A stretch of DNA of 64,000 bases from Paenibacillus sp. SY21-1 (GTDB lineage: Bacteria > Bacillota > Bacilli > Paenibacillales > Paenibacillaceae): assembly GCF_005222705.1 (NCBI RefSeq), contig NZ_STGF01000006.1:124001-188000 (forward strand), in the 5' to 3' direction. The notes under the pieces are model-generated. The model did not search any database, was not told the DNA's origin, and saw only the letters and a program-made list of their open reading frames with translations. Position 1 is the stretch's first letter; the number at the start of each line of letters is the position of its first letter. Made by a program: the position numbers and the translations under genes. Shown here in pieces: positions 1 through 10,200 of this stretch.

Positions 1-454
1 TCTCCATCGGGGAGAGCTCTCTAAGCTGAATTTCGTTCCGCATGATCCGGGCGGCGTCGGCGTGGATCGTCGACCGGTCCTCGTGCGCCTCCCTTACCGC
101 GCGGACGATATCCTTATAGCTCAGCTTATTAATGTAATTGAGCGCTCCGAATTGGAACGACTTCATAATGATTTCGCCCTCTGTCAGCGAAGTGAGCATA
201 ATGACTTTAATTCCCCGTTCGTACAGCTTCGACACGATTTCTTTCGTGGCTTCGAGCCCGTCCAGGTTGTTGCCCGTCAAATTAATATCCATAAGAATGA
301 CGTCCGGCAGCTGCCTGAACGCCGCTTCGATGGCCTCTTCCTTCGTGGCAGCCACCGCCACGACCTCCATATCCGACTCTTCCGCAAGATCCGAGCTGAT
401 ATTGTGCTGCCAGAACGGATCATCCTCCACTAACATGACGCGTATTCGCTCCAT
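1..454 (-). CDS. NarL/LuxR-type response regulator, 3' part outside window
   Basis: The first 151 codons are present; the gene runs off the left edge. The product has a complete receiver domain: acidic pair D11-D12, phosphoacceptor D56 in an LMDINL context, T88 and the conserved K110. The last visible residues (RELSPME) are the usual entry into a LuxR-type helix-turn-helix, so a NarL/FixJ-family DNA-binding regulator is the likely whole. The ATG is preceded by a GGGGG ribosome-binding site 3-4 nt upstream of the start region. It is divergent from the secreted GH44 glucanase gene, with an inverted-repeat-rich intergenic region between them, so it may control that gene or itself. The partner histidine kinase is not in the window. 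Receiver identity is sure; output domain is inferred. Confidence 0.9.
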   Translation of the reverse strand, partial: MERIRVMLVEDDPFWQHNISSDLAEESDMEVVAVAATKEEAIEAAFRQLPDVILMDINLTGNNLDGLEATKEIVSKLYERGIKVIMLTSLTEGEIIMKSFQFGALNYINKLSYKDIVRAVREAHEDRSTIHADAARIMRNEIQLRELSPME

Positions 455-504
455 CACATTGCCCCCATCGCTCAGCCCATAAGTTAGCCATAGTATACCA
501 AAGG

Positions 505-566
505 AATCACCCTCGCAGGTAGGGTGATTTTTTTTCACCCTTTAATTCGGGCAGGGGGTGAAAAAA
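505..566. promoter_or_regulatory. Tandem inverted repeats in divergent intergenic region
   Basis: AATCACCCT (505-513) is inverted as AGGGTGATT (521-529), followed by T residues. TTTTTTCACCC (530-540) is inverted as GGGTGAAAAAA (556-566). The inner arms can also pair with each other (521-527 with 535-541). The two palindrome centres lie about 31 bp apart, roughly three helical turns. This could be a pair of operators, or a leader RNA with a terminator-like hairpin and an alternative fold. Confidence 0.5.
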
Positions 567-689
567 TTTCATCCTCCCCAAGATTTGGGAAGCGATATAA
601 GCTATGACTTGTGATTGCGGAGGCGAAGGTCATCAGCCGGCCGCGGTGTCCAAGCACAAGCACAAGCAGAAAGAGATAGGAGATGGATG

Positions 690-3600
690 ATGAAAACCCG
701 AGTAAGCAAACAGAGAAAAAGCACGTTACTGCTATGCATGGCGGCGCTACTCTTCTTCAATTCGCTCGCTTTCGGCACGGCCGAAGGCAGCGCATTGAAG
801 GAGATCAGCTTCCAAGCTTCCGCATCCCCGGCAGCACCCGCTGTCGAAGCGGGCGCCGGATTGACGGTGAACGTGAGTGTCACCGCATCGGTTGCGGCCG
901 ATGTGCTGCTGGATGTCGAATTTTTTGATTCAAAGCTTACTAACGTAGGCAAAACGATCGTCGACAACATCCGGCTGGAGCCGGGAGTGGAGAGGACCGT
1001 CCCGCTGACGTGGAACGTGCCCGCCAGCCTTGCGCCCGGAGAATACTTAATCAGCTTCGGCATATTCGGAGCCGGCTGGAAGGGGAGCGACAGCAAGTGG
1101 TTTCCAGGCGCGGCGAAAATTGCTGTGAAGGCGGGATCGACGATCCCGACGCCTTTTCCGACGATATTGCCGACGCCGACATTGGCGCCAACGCCGGCCC
1201 CGACGGCTGTGCCGACCCAAGCTCCAACGGCGGTCCCGACACAGTCGCCAACCCAGTCGCCGTCCCCAAAGCCGGACCAAACCCCGGCCCCGACGCAAGC
1301 GCCGACGCCTCTGCCAACGTCGTCGCCGAGCGAGACGCCTGGCGGCGCGTTCAAGGTGCTGACCACGACGAGCAAGAACGTTAAGACTTCCTCCATTACG
1401 CCGAAGTTCAAGGTGATCAACGGAAGCAAGCTGGATTACGCGTTGAAGGAGATGAAGATCCGCTACTACTTCACGGCGGACTTCGCCAAGGATGAGGAGA
1501 AAGCCTTCGCCATCGGCTTCTATAGCCTGGTGAAGTGGAGATCGCTCGGAACGTCGGACGTAACCACGCGATTCGTGAAGATGCCGATTCCGGCCGCGAA
1601 CGCCACGCATTACCTGGAGGTAGGCTTTAACGAGAGCGCCGGCCTCATCAAGCCGACGGAAGAGCTGACCTTTAGCGGCTGGTTGAATAAGAGCGACTGG
1701 TCCTCCTTCGATCAGACCAACGATTATTCCTTCCCGAATACGGGAGCCGAGACGGAAAGCTTCCGCACGGTGCTGTACCAGAACGGCGAGATCGCGTGGG
1801 GCGTAGAACCGACGCTACTGGATCTGCCTTCGTTCCCCGCCCCCGTGCATTACAGCTCCACGGATACGGCGATCTCTTTTAGATGGGATGAAGTAGCAGG
1901 GGCTACGGGATACGAAGTTTACGCGGACGGCGTTAACACCGGGGTTATAAGTCCCTTATTCCTTTACGACTTCCTGAAGCCGGGCACGCTGCACAGTTTC
2001 AAGGTCAGAACGCTGAAGGGAGCGGACACTAGCGAGTGGAGCTCGCTGCTGAACGTCAAGACGACGGGCGAGCAGCTGCTGCCCGTGCCGCTGGGCATCA
2101 GGGCGACGAAAACCGAGGATTCCATTACCATCGTCTGGAAAGCCATGAAGGAGCTCGTCACGGGCTACGACGTCGAGGTGGACGGAACCGTTATTCCGGT
2201 AGAGAATGGCTTGTCCTACAAACATGAAGGGTTGAAGGCCGCCTCCCTGCATACTTACCGGGTCAGGGCGAAAGACGGGACAACGCTTGGCCCATGGAGT
2301 AACGTCATTAAGGTAAATACGCTTCGCGAAGTGAACGGCATGTTCGACGTGCAATTCCAGATCGATCCATCATCGGAACGCGAGCCTATCAGCCCTTATA
2401 TCTACGGAGCGAACGAGGATCTAAACGGTACGGAGAATCTGACATCACGCAGAGCCGGGGGGAATCGTTTCTCCGCCTACAATTGGGAGAACAATGCTTC
2501 GAATTCCGGAAACGACGAGGATTACGTCAGCGACTCGTTCGTGCCTTGGTATTACGGCGGCATTCCCTTTTCCGAGAAGGAGAAGTGGGAAATTCCCGGC
2601 AATGCGGCAATCGGCTTCCATCAGAAGTCGCTGGAGAAGGGAGCCTATACACTGTGGACGCTGCCCATGGCGGGTTATGCGGCTAAGGACAAAGGCTCCC
2701 GGGTTTCGGAAGCGGAGAGCGCCCCGTCGAACAGATGGGTAGAGGTGAAGGCGGCCAAAGGCGCGCCGTTCAGTCTGACGCCGGATCTGACGGATAACGT
2801 AGCGTACAACGACGAGTTGGTAAATCTTCTCGTCAACAGGTTCGGCCTTGCCTCGTCGCCTACGGGCATCAAGGGTTATTCTCTCGACAACGAGCCGGGA
2901 TTATGGGACGACACCCATGAACGCATGCATCCGGAAGCGCCGAAGGGGGCCGAGGTGCTTCAGAAGTCGCTGGAGCTTTCCAAAGCGGTCAAAAACGTAG
3001 ATCCGTCCGCGGAAACGTTCGGTCCCGTCTCGTACGGCTTCAGCGATGCCTACATGGTGGACAACAAACAGGAATGGGACGAAATCAAGGGCAACTACAG
3101 ATGGTATTTGGACTATTACCTTGACAACATGGCCCGCGAATCCCGCAAGCAAGGGCAGCGTCTGCTGGATGTGCTGGACATTCACTGGTATTCCGAAGAA
3201 ATGGGCGGCGGAACCCGCATCACGAACACGGCGTTCGCGAGCCATACGCTTGAGACGCATAAGGTTCGTGTTCAGGCGCCAAGATCCTTATGGGATTCCA
3301 GCTATTTGGAGAAAACGTGGATCGGCGACTGGTACAGCGAGTTCCTCCCGATTATCCCGAATATGCAGAACTCCGTAGACACATACAATCCGGGCACAAA
3401 GCTCGCGATTACGGAATACGACTTCGGAGGCGGTCATCACGTATCCGGCGGAATCGCGCAAGCCGACACGCTGGGCATATTCGGCGAGCAAGGCATGTAC
3501 ATGGCTCATTACTGGAACATGGCCGGAACGGCAAGATTGGCCCAGATTCCTTACCTCTCGTCCGGCTTTCGAATTTACAACAATTACGATGGCGGCAACT

Positions 3601-3914
3601 CCAAATATGGAGACACCAGCGTGCAAGCCGATACGAACGATATCGAGAACAGTTCAATTTATAGCTCCGTCTTCAAGGACGACAATGGCGAACTGCATAT
3701 GATCGTCATCAACAAAAACTTCGATCACGCCATGAACGCGCAATTCGAGATTGGCGGAAGCACGTCCTACAAGTCGGCTGAGGTATGGGCGTTCGACGAG
3801 CAAAGCCCGCAAATTACGCAAAGGGAAGGACTGGCCGGGATCGAAGGCAACAGCTTTACCTTGAGCATTCCGAAATTGACGGTAGCTCATGTCGTGCTGT
3901 CCGAGAACGAATGA
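690..3914 (+). CDS. Secreted GH44 endo-beta-glucanase/xyloglucanase with CBM3 and two FN3 domains
   Basis: 1074 residues. Start chosen at the second ATG of an ATGATG pair because AGGAG (678-682) lies 7 nt upstream. Domains in order: signal peptide (about 1-31); a beta-sandwich of unknown type (about 36-150); a Pro/Thr/Ala-rich linker of PTPAPT-like units (about 150-218); a family 3 carbohydrate-binding module (about 220-373, with the typical IRYYFT and SKSDW/NDYSF-like segments); two fibronectin III domains (about 380-545); and a GH44 catalytic domain to the C terminus. GH44 hallmarks are [20 protein letters not shown], the acid/base candidate E735 in LDNEPGLW and the nucleophile candidate E909 in TEYDFGG; the spacing matches the family. 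Family members cleave internal beta-1,4 bonds in xyloglucan, CMC or glucomannan; substrate here is not determinable. No terminator was found after it. Confidence 0.93.
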   Translation: MKTRVSKQRKSTLLLCMAALLFFNSLAFGTAEGSALKEISFQASASPAAPAVEAGAGLTVNVSVTASVAADVLLDVEFFDSKLTNVGKTIVDNIRLEPGVERTVPLTWNVPASLAPGEYLISFGIFGAGWKGSDSKWFPGAAKIAVKAGSTIPTPFPTILPTPTLAPTPAPTAVPTQAPTAVPTQSPTQSPSPKPDQTPAPTQAPTPLPTSSPSETPGGAFKVLTTTSKNVKTSSITPKFKVINGSKLDYALKEMKIRYYFTADFAKDEEKAFAIGFYSLVKWRSLGTSDVTTRFVKMPIPAANATHYLEVGFNESAGLIKPTEELTFSGWLNKSDWSSFDQTNDYSFPNTGAETESFRTVLYQNGEIAWGVEPTLLDLPSFPAPVHYSSTDTAISFRWDEVAGATGYEVYADGVNTGVISPLFLYDFLKPGTLHSFKVRTLKGADTSEWSSLLNVKTTGEQLLPVPLGIRATKTEDSITIVWKAMKELVTGYDVEVDGTVIPVENGLSYKHEGLKAASLHTYRVRAKDGTTLGPWSNVIKVNTLREVNGMFDVQFQIDPSSEREPISPYIYGANEDLNGTENLTSRRAGGNRFSAYNWENNASNSGNDEDYVSDSFVPWYYGGIPFSEKEKWEIPGNAAIGFHQKSLEKGAYTLWTLPMAGYAAKDKGSRVSEAESAPSNRWVEVKAAKGAPFSLTPDLTDNVAYNDELVNLLVNRFGLASSPTGIKGYSLDNEPGLWDDTHERMHPEAPKGAEVLQKSLELSKAVKNVDPSAETFGPVSYGFSDAYMVDNKQEWDEIKGNYRWYLDYYLDNMARESRKQGQRLLDVLDIHWYSEEMGGGTRITNTAFASHTLETHKVRVQAPRSLWDSSYLEKTWIGDWYSEFLPIIPNMQNSVDTYNPGTKLAITEYDFGGGHHVSGGIAQADTLGIFGEQGMYMAHYWNMAGTARLAQIPYLSSGFRIYNNYDGGNSKYGDTSVQADTNDIENSSIYSSVFKDDNGELHMIVINKNFDHAMNAQFEIGGSTSYKSAEVWAFDEQSPQITQREGLAGIEGNSFTLSIPKLTVAHVVLSENE

Positions 3915-4295
3915 GCTAGCAAGCATACTGCCGCCAACCATCCATAAAAAGCTAAAGGAACTGTTCCTGTATTAAGAAAAAATCTGCTGGCTTGCGTATG
4001 CCCAGCTGCGCTTTTACCCGCCGGCAAGGGGAGATGCGCTGACTTCCGGCTGGGTCTCTCTCATCCGGCATCGATTCGAGGGAAGGTCAATTCAAGGTTG
4101 GCGTATCAGGAGGAAGCTTACTTGAACGGCGAAGTCACCATACTGGATACGCCAGCCGTTATCCGCAACATGGTGATGCTAGTGCCCGTTCGTTTCGTAA
4201 GCGAGTACTTGATCATGTAGGAGTTCTGTGATGACGGATAAATCTTCAACACTGACGCACATAACCAGAGTTAAGGAATAGGAGGCCATTATATC
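3915..4295. other. Intergenic region between GH44 gene and SLH protein gene
   Basis: 381 bases with no intact gene. It contains the copper-amine-oxidase-type remnant described separately (4122-4220) and the ribosome-binding site of the next gene (TAGGAGG just before 4290). No convincing sigma-A promoter or terminator was recognised. Confidence 0.5.
4122..4220 (+). pseudogene. Remnant of copper-amine-oxidase N-terminal-type domain
   Basis: A 33-codon frame beginning with TTG and ending in TAG reads LNGEVTILDTPAVIRN followed by MVMLVPVRFVSEYLIM. The pattern NGE.V.LDTPA.I.N..-LVPVRFVSE is the hallmark of the copper amine oxidase-like N-terminal domain found in many Paenibacillus surface proteins (a non-enzymatic wall-associated module). 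Only the middle of the domain is present. AGGAGG at 4108-4113 lies 8 nt before the TTG, but a functional peptide is unlikely. Confidence 0.55.
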
Positions 4296-7200
4296 ATGTA
4301 TAACAAATGGTTGAAGGCCGTCAGGAGCGGGTTCGCGTCGCTGCTGGCGACGGCCGTGCTGGTGACGGCCGTCATGCCAAGCGGAGCATTGGCGGAAGAC
4401 TCGGCAGCGAACATACCGGTGGCAAGCGTAAGCGAGGATGTCCCATGGGAAAGTGAGGGAGTCAGAGCCCTTCCGCCTTCCTCTCCGAGCCCGACGTCCT
4501 GGAATCTGCTTAGCAGGCTGAATCGGGGAGTGGGATCCTATATGTATCCCGCGTTCGACGTACCGATTACCCGCCTCAGCTCGGATGAACGTTATATGGC
4601 GTTCATGACTTATGCGCTGGATGACGATTTGGGTCTCGGCAGGAAGGTTATCGGCATCCAGGATCGGAGCACGGGCGAATTACAGGTCGTGCCAACGCCG
4701 GATGTAACGGGATCGGTCCTTTATTTCGATATGACGCCGGATGCCCGGTACTTCGCGTATACCTATGGCGAAGACGCCGTCAGCGGCATTACCAAGGTAT
4801 TCCTCTACGATAGGGGAGAGGGGAGGCTGGAGACGATTAATGACGTGAGCGGTCCTAACGATATTCGTTACGAAGACGGCGATTACGTCTCCGTCAGCGA
4901 TGACGGCCGCTACGTGGCTTTCGATAGCGACGCGCCTTTGGTTCCGCTGGACACGAACGAAGAGAGGGACGTCTACCTCTATGACCGTCTGGCAAGCGGG
5001 GAGAAGCTGGAACGCATCAGCAAGCCCCTTGCGGAGTTCCCTAACAATGACAGTTGGGCGCCGAGCATCAGCGGCGACGGCAGCGTCATTGCGTTTGTCT
5101 CCAAGGCGCAGTTGGCGGGCGATCGGGACGAGGGCTGGGATACGGTCTACTTATATAACCGTACTTCCGGCTCGGTGAAGCGGGTCGCCGAAGGGCGTGC
5201 CCCGTCCATAAGCGGTGACGGCCGTTTTGTTGCGTTTTCCACGCATCGGCAGGATCTGGTCGCCGGAGACACCAATGGTAGGGACGATATCTACGTATAC
5301 GACGACGCGGAAGAAAGCTTCCTGAGGGCGTCGATGAAAGCGGACGGAAGCGAGCATGCATGGAACAGTCGGAATCCTTCCATCAGCAGGGATGGCGCTT
5401 ATGTCGCTTACGAGGTGGGAGAGAACGGCTCCATTGATGCGTTAGAAGGTTACGTGACGGGTATTCGGGATCTGACGTCAGCGAAAATAATCGTCCCGGA
5501 CTCTCCTCTGGAGCAAGGCACCGCCGCCATGCGGCCCAGCATTGGCGACGGGGGCCGGACCGTAACGTTCCTCTCCTCTTACATGGAACGGATCGGGGAT
5601 ATCAAGTTCAAGGCGTTCGATTATTTCGTGGCCACGAACGGGACGGCGCCCGCTTGGCCTGCTGGGAGCAAGCTCAGCGCTTCGAATATCGGTCCGGACC
5701 AGCTTACGGTGAGCTGGCCAAGTGCGGGGGACGAAGACGGGGTAACGGGTTATGCCGTCTATCGGAACGGTAAGCCCGTCGGTTACGTGCCGGGGAGCGT
5801 CACGTCCTATACAATGACGGATCAACTGGCCGGCACGAGCTTGGAAGATCTCGTTCAAGTCGAAGCCATCGATGGCGGCCATCATATGAGCATGGACGGC
5901 CCTACCTATGCATGGGTACGGGATGGCGAGGTCGATCCGCCGGACGAACTCCTGTACTTTGACTGGATCGGAGAGAGAGGAAGCGACAGCGACCCGCTAC
6001 TCCGCGGAAGCTCCATCCAGTTATATGCTTCGGGCCCTTCGGGAAGGGACGCCAAGGCGGAGTATTCGTATCTCGAGTGGGACGGCGATAACGAGATTCC
6101 AAAGTCGGCTTCCGTCAAGCTCGATGAATTGAGGGGCATGGGCCTGTATGTAGCTAACTTCAGACTGTCGCAGCAAACGACGGAATTGATGGCCATGAGA
6201 CTGACGATGACCGCAGCAGGGGAGAGCCTGACGAAAGAGGCGGATAACCTTCCGGTATCCATCGGGGGAAGTCTCGCCCTCACGTTCGTAGGCGCGGAGC
6301 AAGGGGAGCTGAAGGGAAGCATTTTGACTATTCTCCAGTCCGATTCAGAAGTCCGGACGCTTACCCTAGGAGATCTTCCGTTGACTTCCATTGACGGATT
6401 GCAGCCCGGGGAGCCGACGACGATTGTTCTCTATACGCCGGATTACCGCCACGAGATGGCACGGGTAGAGCGCATTGGGATTCAGTCGGGAAGAACGAGC
6501 TCGGTAGCCGTACCGATAGAGTTTCCGGCCAGACTCAGGGTCAAAATGGTGGATGCCGGAGGAAAGCCGGTAGCCGGCATACCTGTCTCGTTCTGGAATG
6601 AAGAACGGCAGCTGCTGAATACGTCGTACTCGGACGATGACGGCGTTACCGCGTGGCAAGAGGGTCTGGTGGAGGGCGAGACCTTGACTGCAGATATCGA
6701 TCTGGCAGACATCGAGTATGAGCTTGCGCCGAATGCTTCTCTTAGCATGGCTCTGGAGCGGGGAGATAACGAACTTGCAATTCGTCTTGTTCAACCGGAT
6801 CGCGGCGAATTAGTAGTCACCGTGCTGAATCCCGCAGGCGAGCCGGTGTACGACGCAATGGTAACGGCGTCGCAGACATACAAGGGCAAGCCGGTCGTCG
6901 TTAGCGGCCGCACCACCTTCGACGGGCGGACGAGGCTTGATCTGTATGAAGGCGAAGCTGTTCTAGAGGCGACTCAAGCAGGCTTTCGTTATAGCTCCGA
7001 CCGGACCATAGTACAGGTGGAAGCGGAGACTTCGAAGTCCGTTGAGCTTCCGGTCCGCCAGCCCGACAAATACACGGTGAACTTGAACGTGTTCAAGAAG
7101 GCGCTGGATACCGGTTGGTTGGGACCTCTTAACCTGAACGACGAATGGTTCCTCGCCACGGTTTCCTCTTACCCGGGTGGAGGATGGGTCAGATCCTATT

Positions 7201-10200
7201 TCTCCAACGCCGTGAGTGTGGGCGGAAATCCCGGCAATAAGGTCGAGGCTTGTCTGGAAGGCAGTATCTACGCTTACGTAAGAGCCTGTGGAAGCTCGGT
7301 CTTGGACGAGAATCTGAATGCGGATATCGAGGTTCGCTTGGAGGAGAAAGGAGCCCGCATCCAAGGCTTGGTGGAGACGGGCCGCCACTTATCCTACTAT
7401 GCTTCCATTTACGAGTCAATGGATAACGGCGGCAAGCGTTGGGTGGCCGACGCTTTGAATACCGACTTTCAGAGCCGCCCCTTCAACGTAAACGTTCCTA
7501 AGGGTGGAACGTTTCGGATGGAGATCGTGAAGACAGTGCGCGAGGCTAATTATACGAGCCGTTACGAGACGGCGAGCGTGGAGTTCACGATTGCGGAGAA
7601 TGAGGTCAAGGATCTGGGGACAATCGCATTCAACGCGTCCAGCCAATTCGCGAACAAGTCCGGCAATAGCTTTACCGCCTATCCTTCGCGGGCCGTACCC
7701 GGCAGCATGCTCGTCCTGAAGGCGGCTTATCGAAACGTGACGGAGAAGACAGTGGAGAATGCCTATTTGCATCTGGACATTCCAGAGGGAATGGCGCTCG
7801 TGACCGATTCTGCCGGCGGTATGGCCGTAACGGGCGGGGCAGGCACGGCTGAACTGCAGGACGGAGTGCTGCGCGTTCCGCTGGGAAATCTGGCAAAGAG
7901 ACAAGAAGGCACCGTCACCTACAAGCTGGCCGTGGCGCCTACTTTCAATAAAGCTTCCGTATCCGCAGCGGCGAGACTACGCGCTGATCTGGACGGGAAA
8001 AGCTTAGAGGAAACGCTTGGAACCGTTCAATTGGATGCGCCGAGAATAACGCTTGAAGCTCCAGACCGTATTTCCGGTGTCGACAGGAGAACCGTCCTGA
8101 GCGGGTTCGCTCCTGCCGGCAGCGCCGTCCATCTCTATGATACCGATATTCGAATCGGCGGAGCCGTGGCGAACGCGGCGGGTATGTGGAAGACGGAGGC
8201 GACGCTTGTCGATCTGGGAAATTCAAGCATGCACGCCTTGTGGGCGGAGACGGAGAAGAGCGGTGTTGCGCTGCGGTCCGAAAAGGTATTCTCGGAGTAC
8301 GATGAAAGTCTGCCGAGACTGGAACGCGTCGCCTATTCTCAAGCGCCGGCCGGCAGGTGGATTTCGGTACAGGTCGGAAGCAACGCGCCTGATCTTCCTT
8401 ATACCGTTCTGCCGGGATATCCCTTCTTGTTCGACATGGAATTTTCCGAGCCTGACCGGGTGGAGAACGTCAGGGTGTACATGGAGGGGCAGGAAGGCGT
8501 CGAAGCGGTTCCCGCGGTTAGAGAGGGCTCCATCTTCAGGGCGATTGTGCCGATAACAGCGGATGCTCTTGGAGGGATATACGTCGATTATGACGTGAAG
8601 AAGGAACAGCGATTTTACGACGGCCATCTGGAGGATTTGGACGAGATTCGCGCCTCCATGCCGCTTGGCATGAGAGATTTCGAGGTGGTAGCGGTAGAGC
8701 CCTTCCGACTAAAAGGCGATACGTATGTCGGCAATGCCGCGCTTCGTTTCCCGCAACTGGGCGGAGCGACGCTAAGTTTTTCAATCACGGTAGATCCCAG
8801 CTCCGATTATGTCCCGACGGAGGAGGAGCAGGAGCTCGCGCTGCGATCCGGCGTGCCGGTCGTGCAGAAGACCTTCGATGCTTCCGAGACCGACACGTCA
8901 ATGATCTTGAAGCTGCGCGGCTACATTCCGAGCGACCTTCTCGAGGAGGATGGAGGCAGCCCGCTTGCGTTTAAGTCTTCTTTGGCCGGCAAGCCGGGCG
9001 ATTGGAAACATACGGCGGAATATTTTATGGAAATTAAAGCGGATGTGGATGGCGTCAAGGGACAGATCGACTCTGTGAAGAGTCAGTACAATGACTACAT
9101 GACGTACGCGGGCAAAATCAATAAAATCATGCATCGCGTTGAAGCAAGCGGCATGGATTGCCTGCAAGAAATGCCGACTACCGCGAAGGAAGCGGGCAAG
9201 GCGCTTGCTGCGGTCGTCATTGGGGAAGTCGCCAAAACGGCGATGAGCGCGGGCGTTGGAGCGATGGCGCTGACGGGCGTCGGCGGAGTCATTGCGGGCA
9301 AAGTATCCAGCATGGCGAGCTCGCGGATCGACAACTACGTCGACGAGAAGATCGACGCGGTCGGCTCCGGCTACAACGAATGCAATAGCGACGATAAAAA
9401 GAAGTACAGAGGTCTAAAAGTAGCGAGCCCGAAGTGGATTTACGATCCAAGCGGCTATGTATATGAAGCTGTGGCAAGCAATCCCGTGGAAGGTGTAACG
9501 GCAACGGTCGTTTACCAGGATGAGGCTAGCGGCGAGTGGGAGGTGTGGAAGGCCGAGGAGTATGAGCAGGTTAATCCGCAGCTTACGGACCAGGCAGGCA
9601 AGTACGGCTGGGACGTGCCGCCGGGCAAGTGGAAGGTAGTCTGGAGCAAGGCGGGCTACGAGACGGTAGAGAGCGCGGAGATGGATGTGCCGCCGCCGCA
9701 TACGGAAGTGAACGCGGGCATGATTTCGCGGGCCGCGCCCGAAGTGACCGCCGTGCAAGGCTTCGCTGCGCCGGGCGGAAGCTACGTGGAAGTCACGTTA
9801 TCCAAGTATTTGAAGACCAGCGAGCTGCCGGCCGGCGGTATTGTGCTGCTGGATCGGGACAGCAAACCCGTGGAAGGCAGAGCCGAGTTCGCAGGACTGG
9901 AAGCGAGCGCGGCGAATGAAGGCGTCATGCTGTCGCGCACCTTGCGGTTCGTGCCGAAGGGCGATCTGGCTCTCGACGGCGAGTATCGCTTGAAGCTGGG
10001 CAAAGGCGTGTTTGTCAGCTACGCGAACGCCATGCTGGCGGATAAGGATGCCAAAGCGCATCCTGTCGTTATGAAAGCTTTGGATTTGACAGGACCGCTT
10101 CCAATAAGCGCGACTACGGAGAGCGGCGGACGAGTCATTCGCATTACGTTCGATGAAGCCATCCAAGGTATCGCGGATGCGGCGGGCATGCTGCTGGACG

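Noticed and set aside
602..1610. Large reverse-strand frames opposite the GH44 linker
   Set aside because: They arise from the Pro/Thr-rich linker composition and lie opposite a certain gene; their products are low-complexity Gly/Val or Arg.
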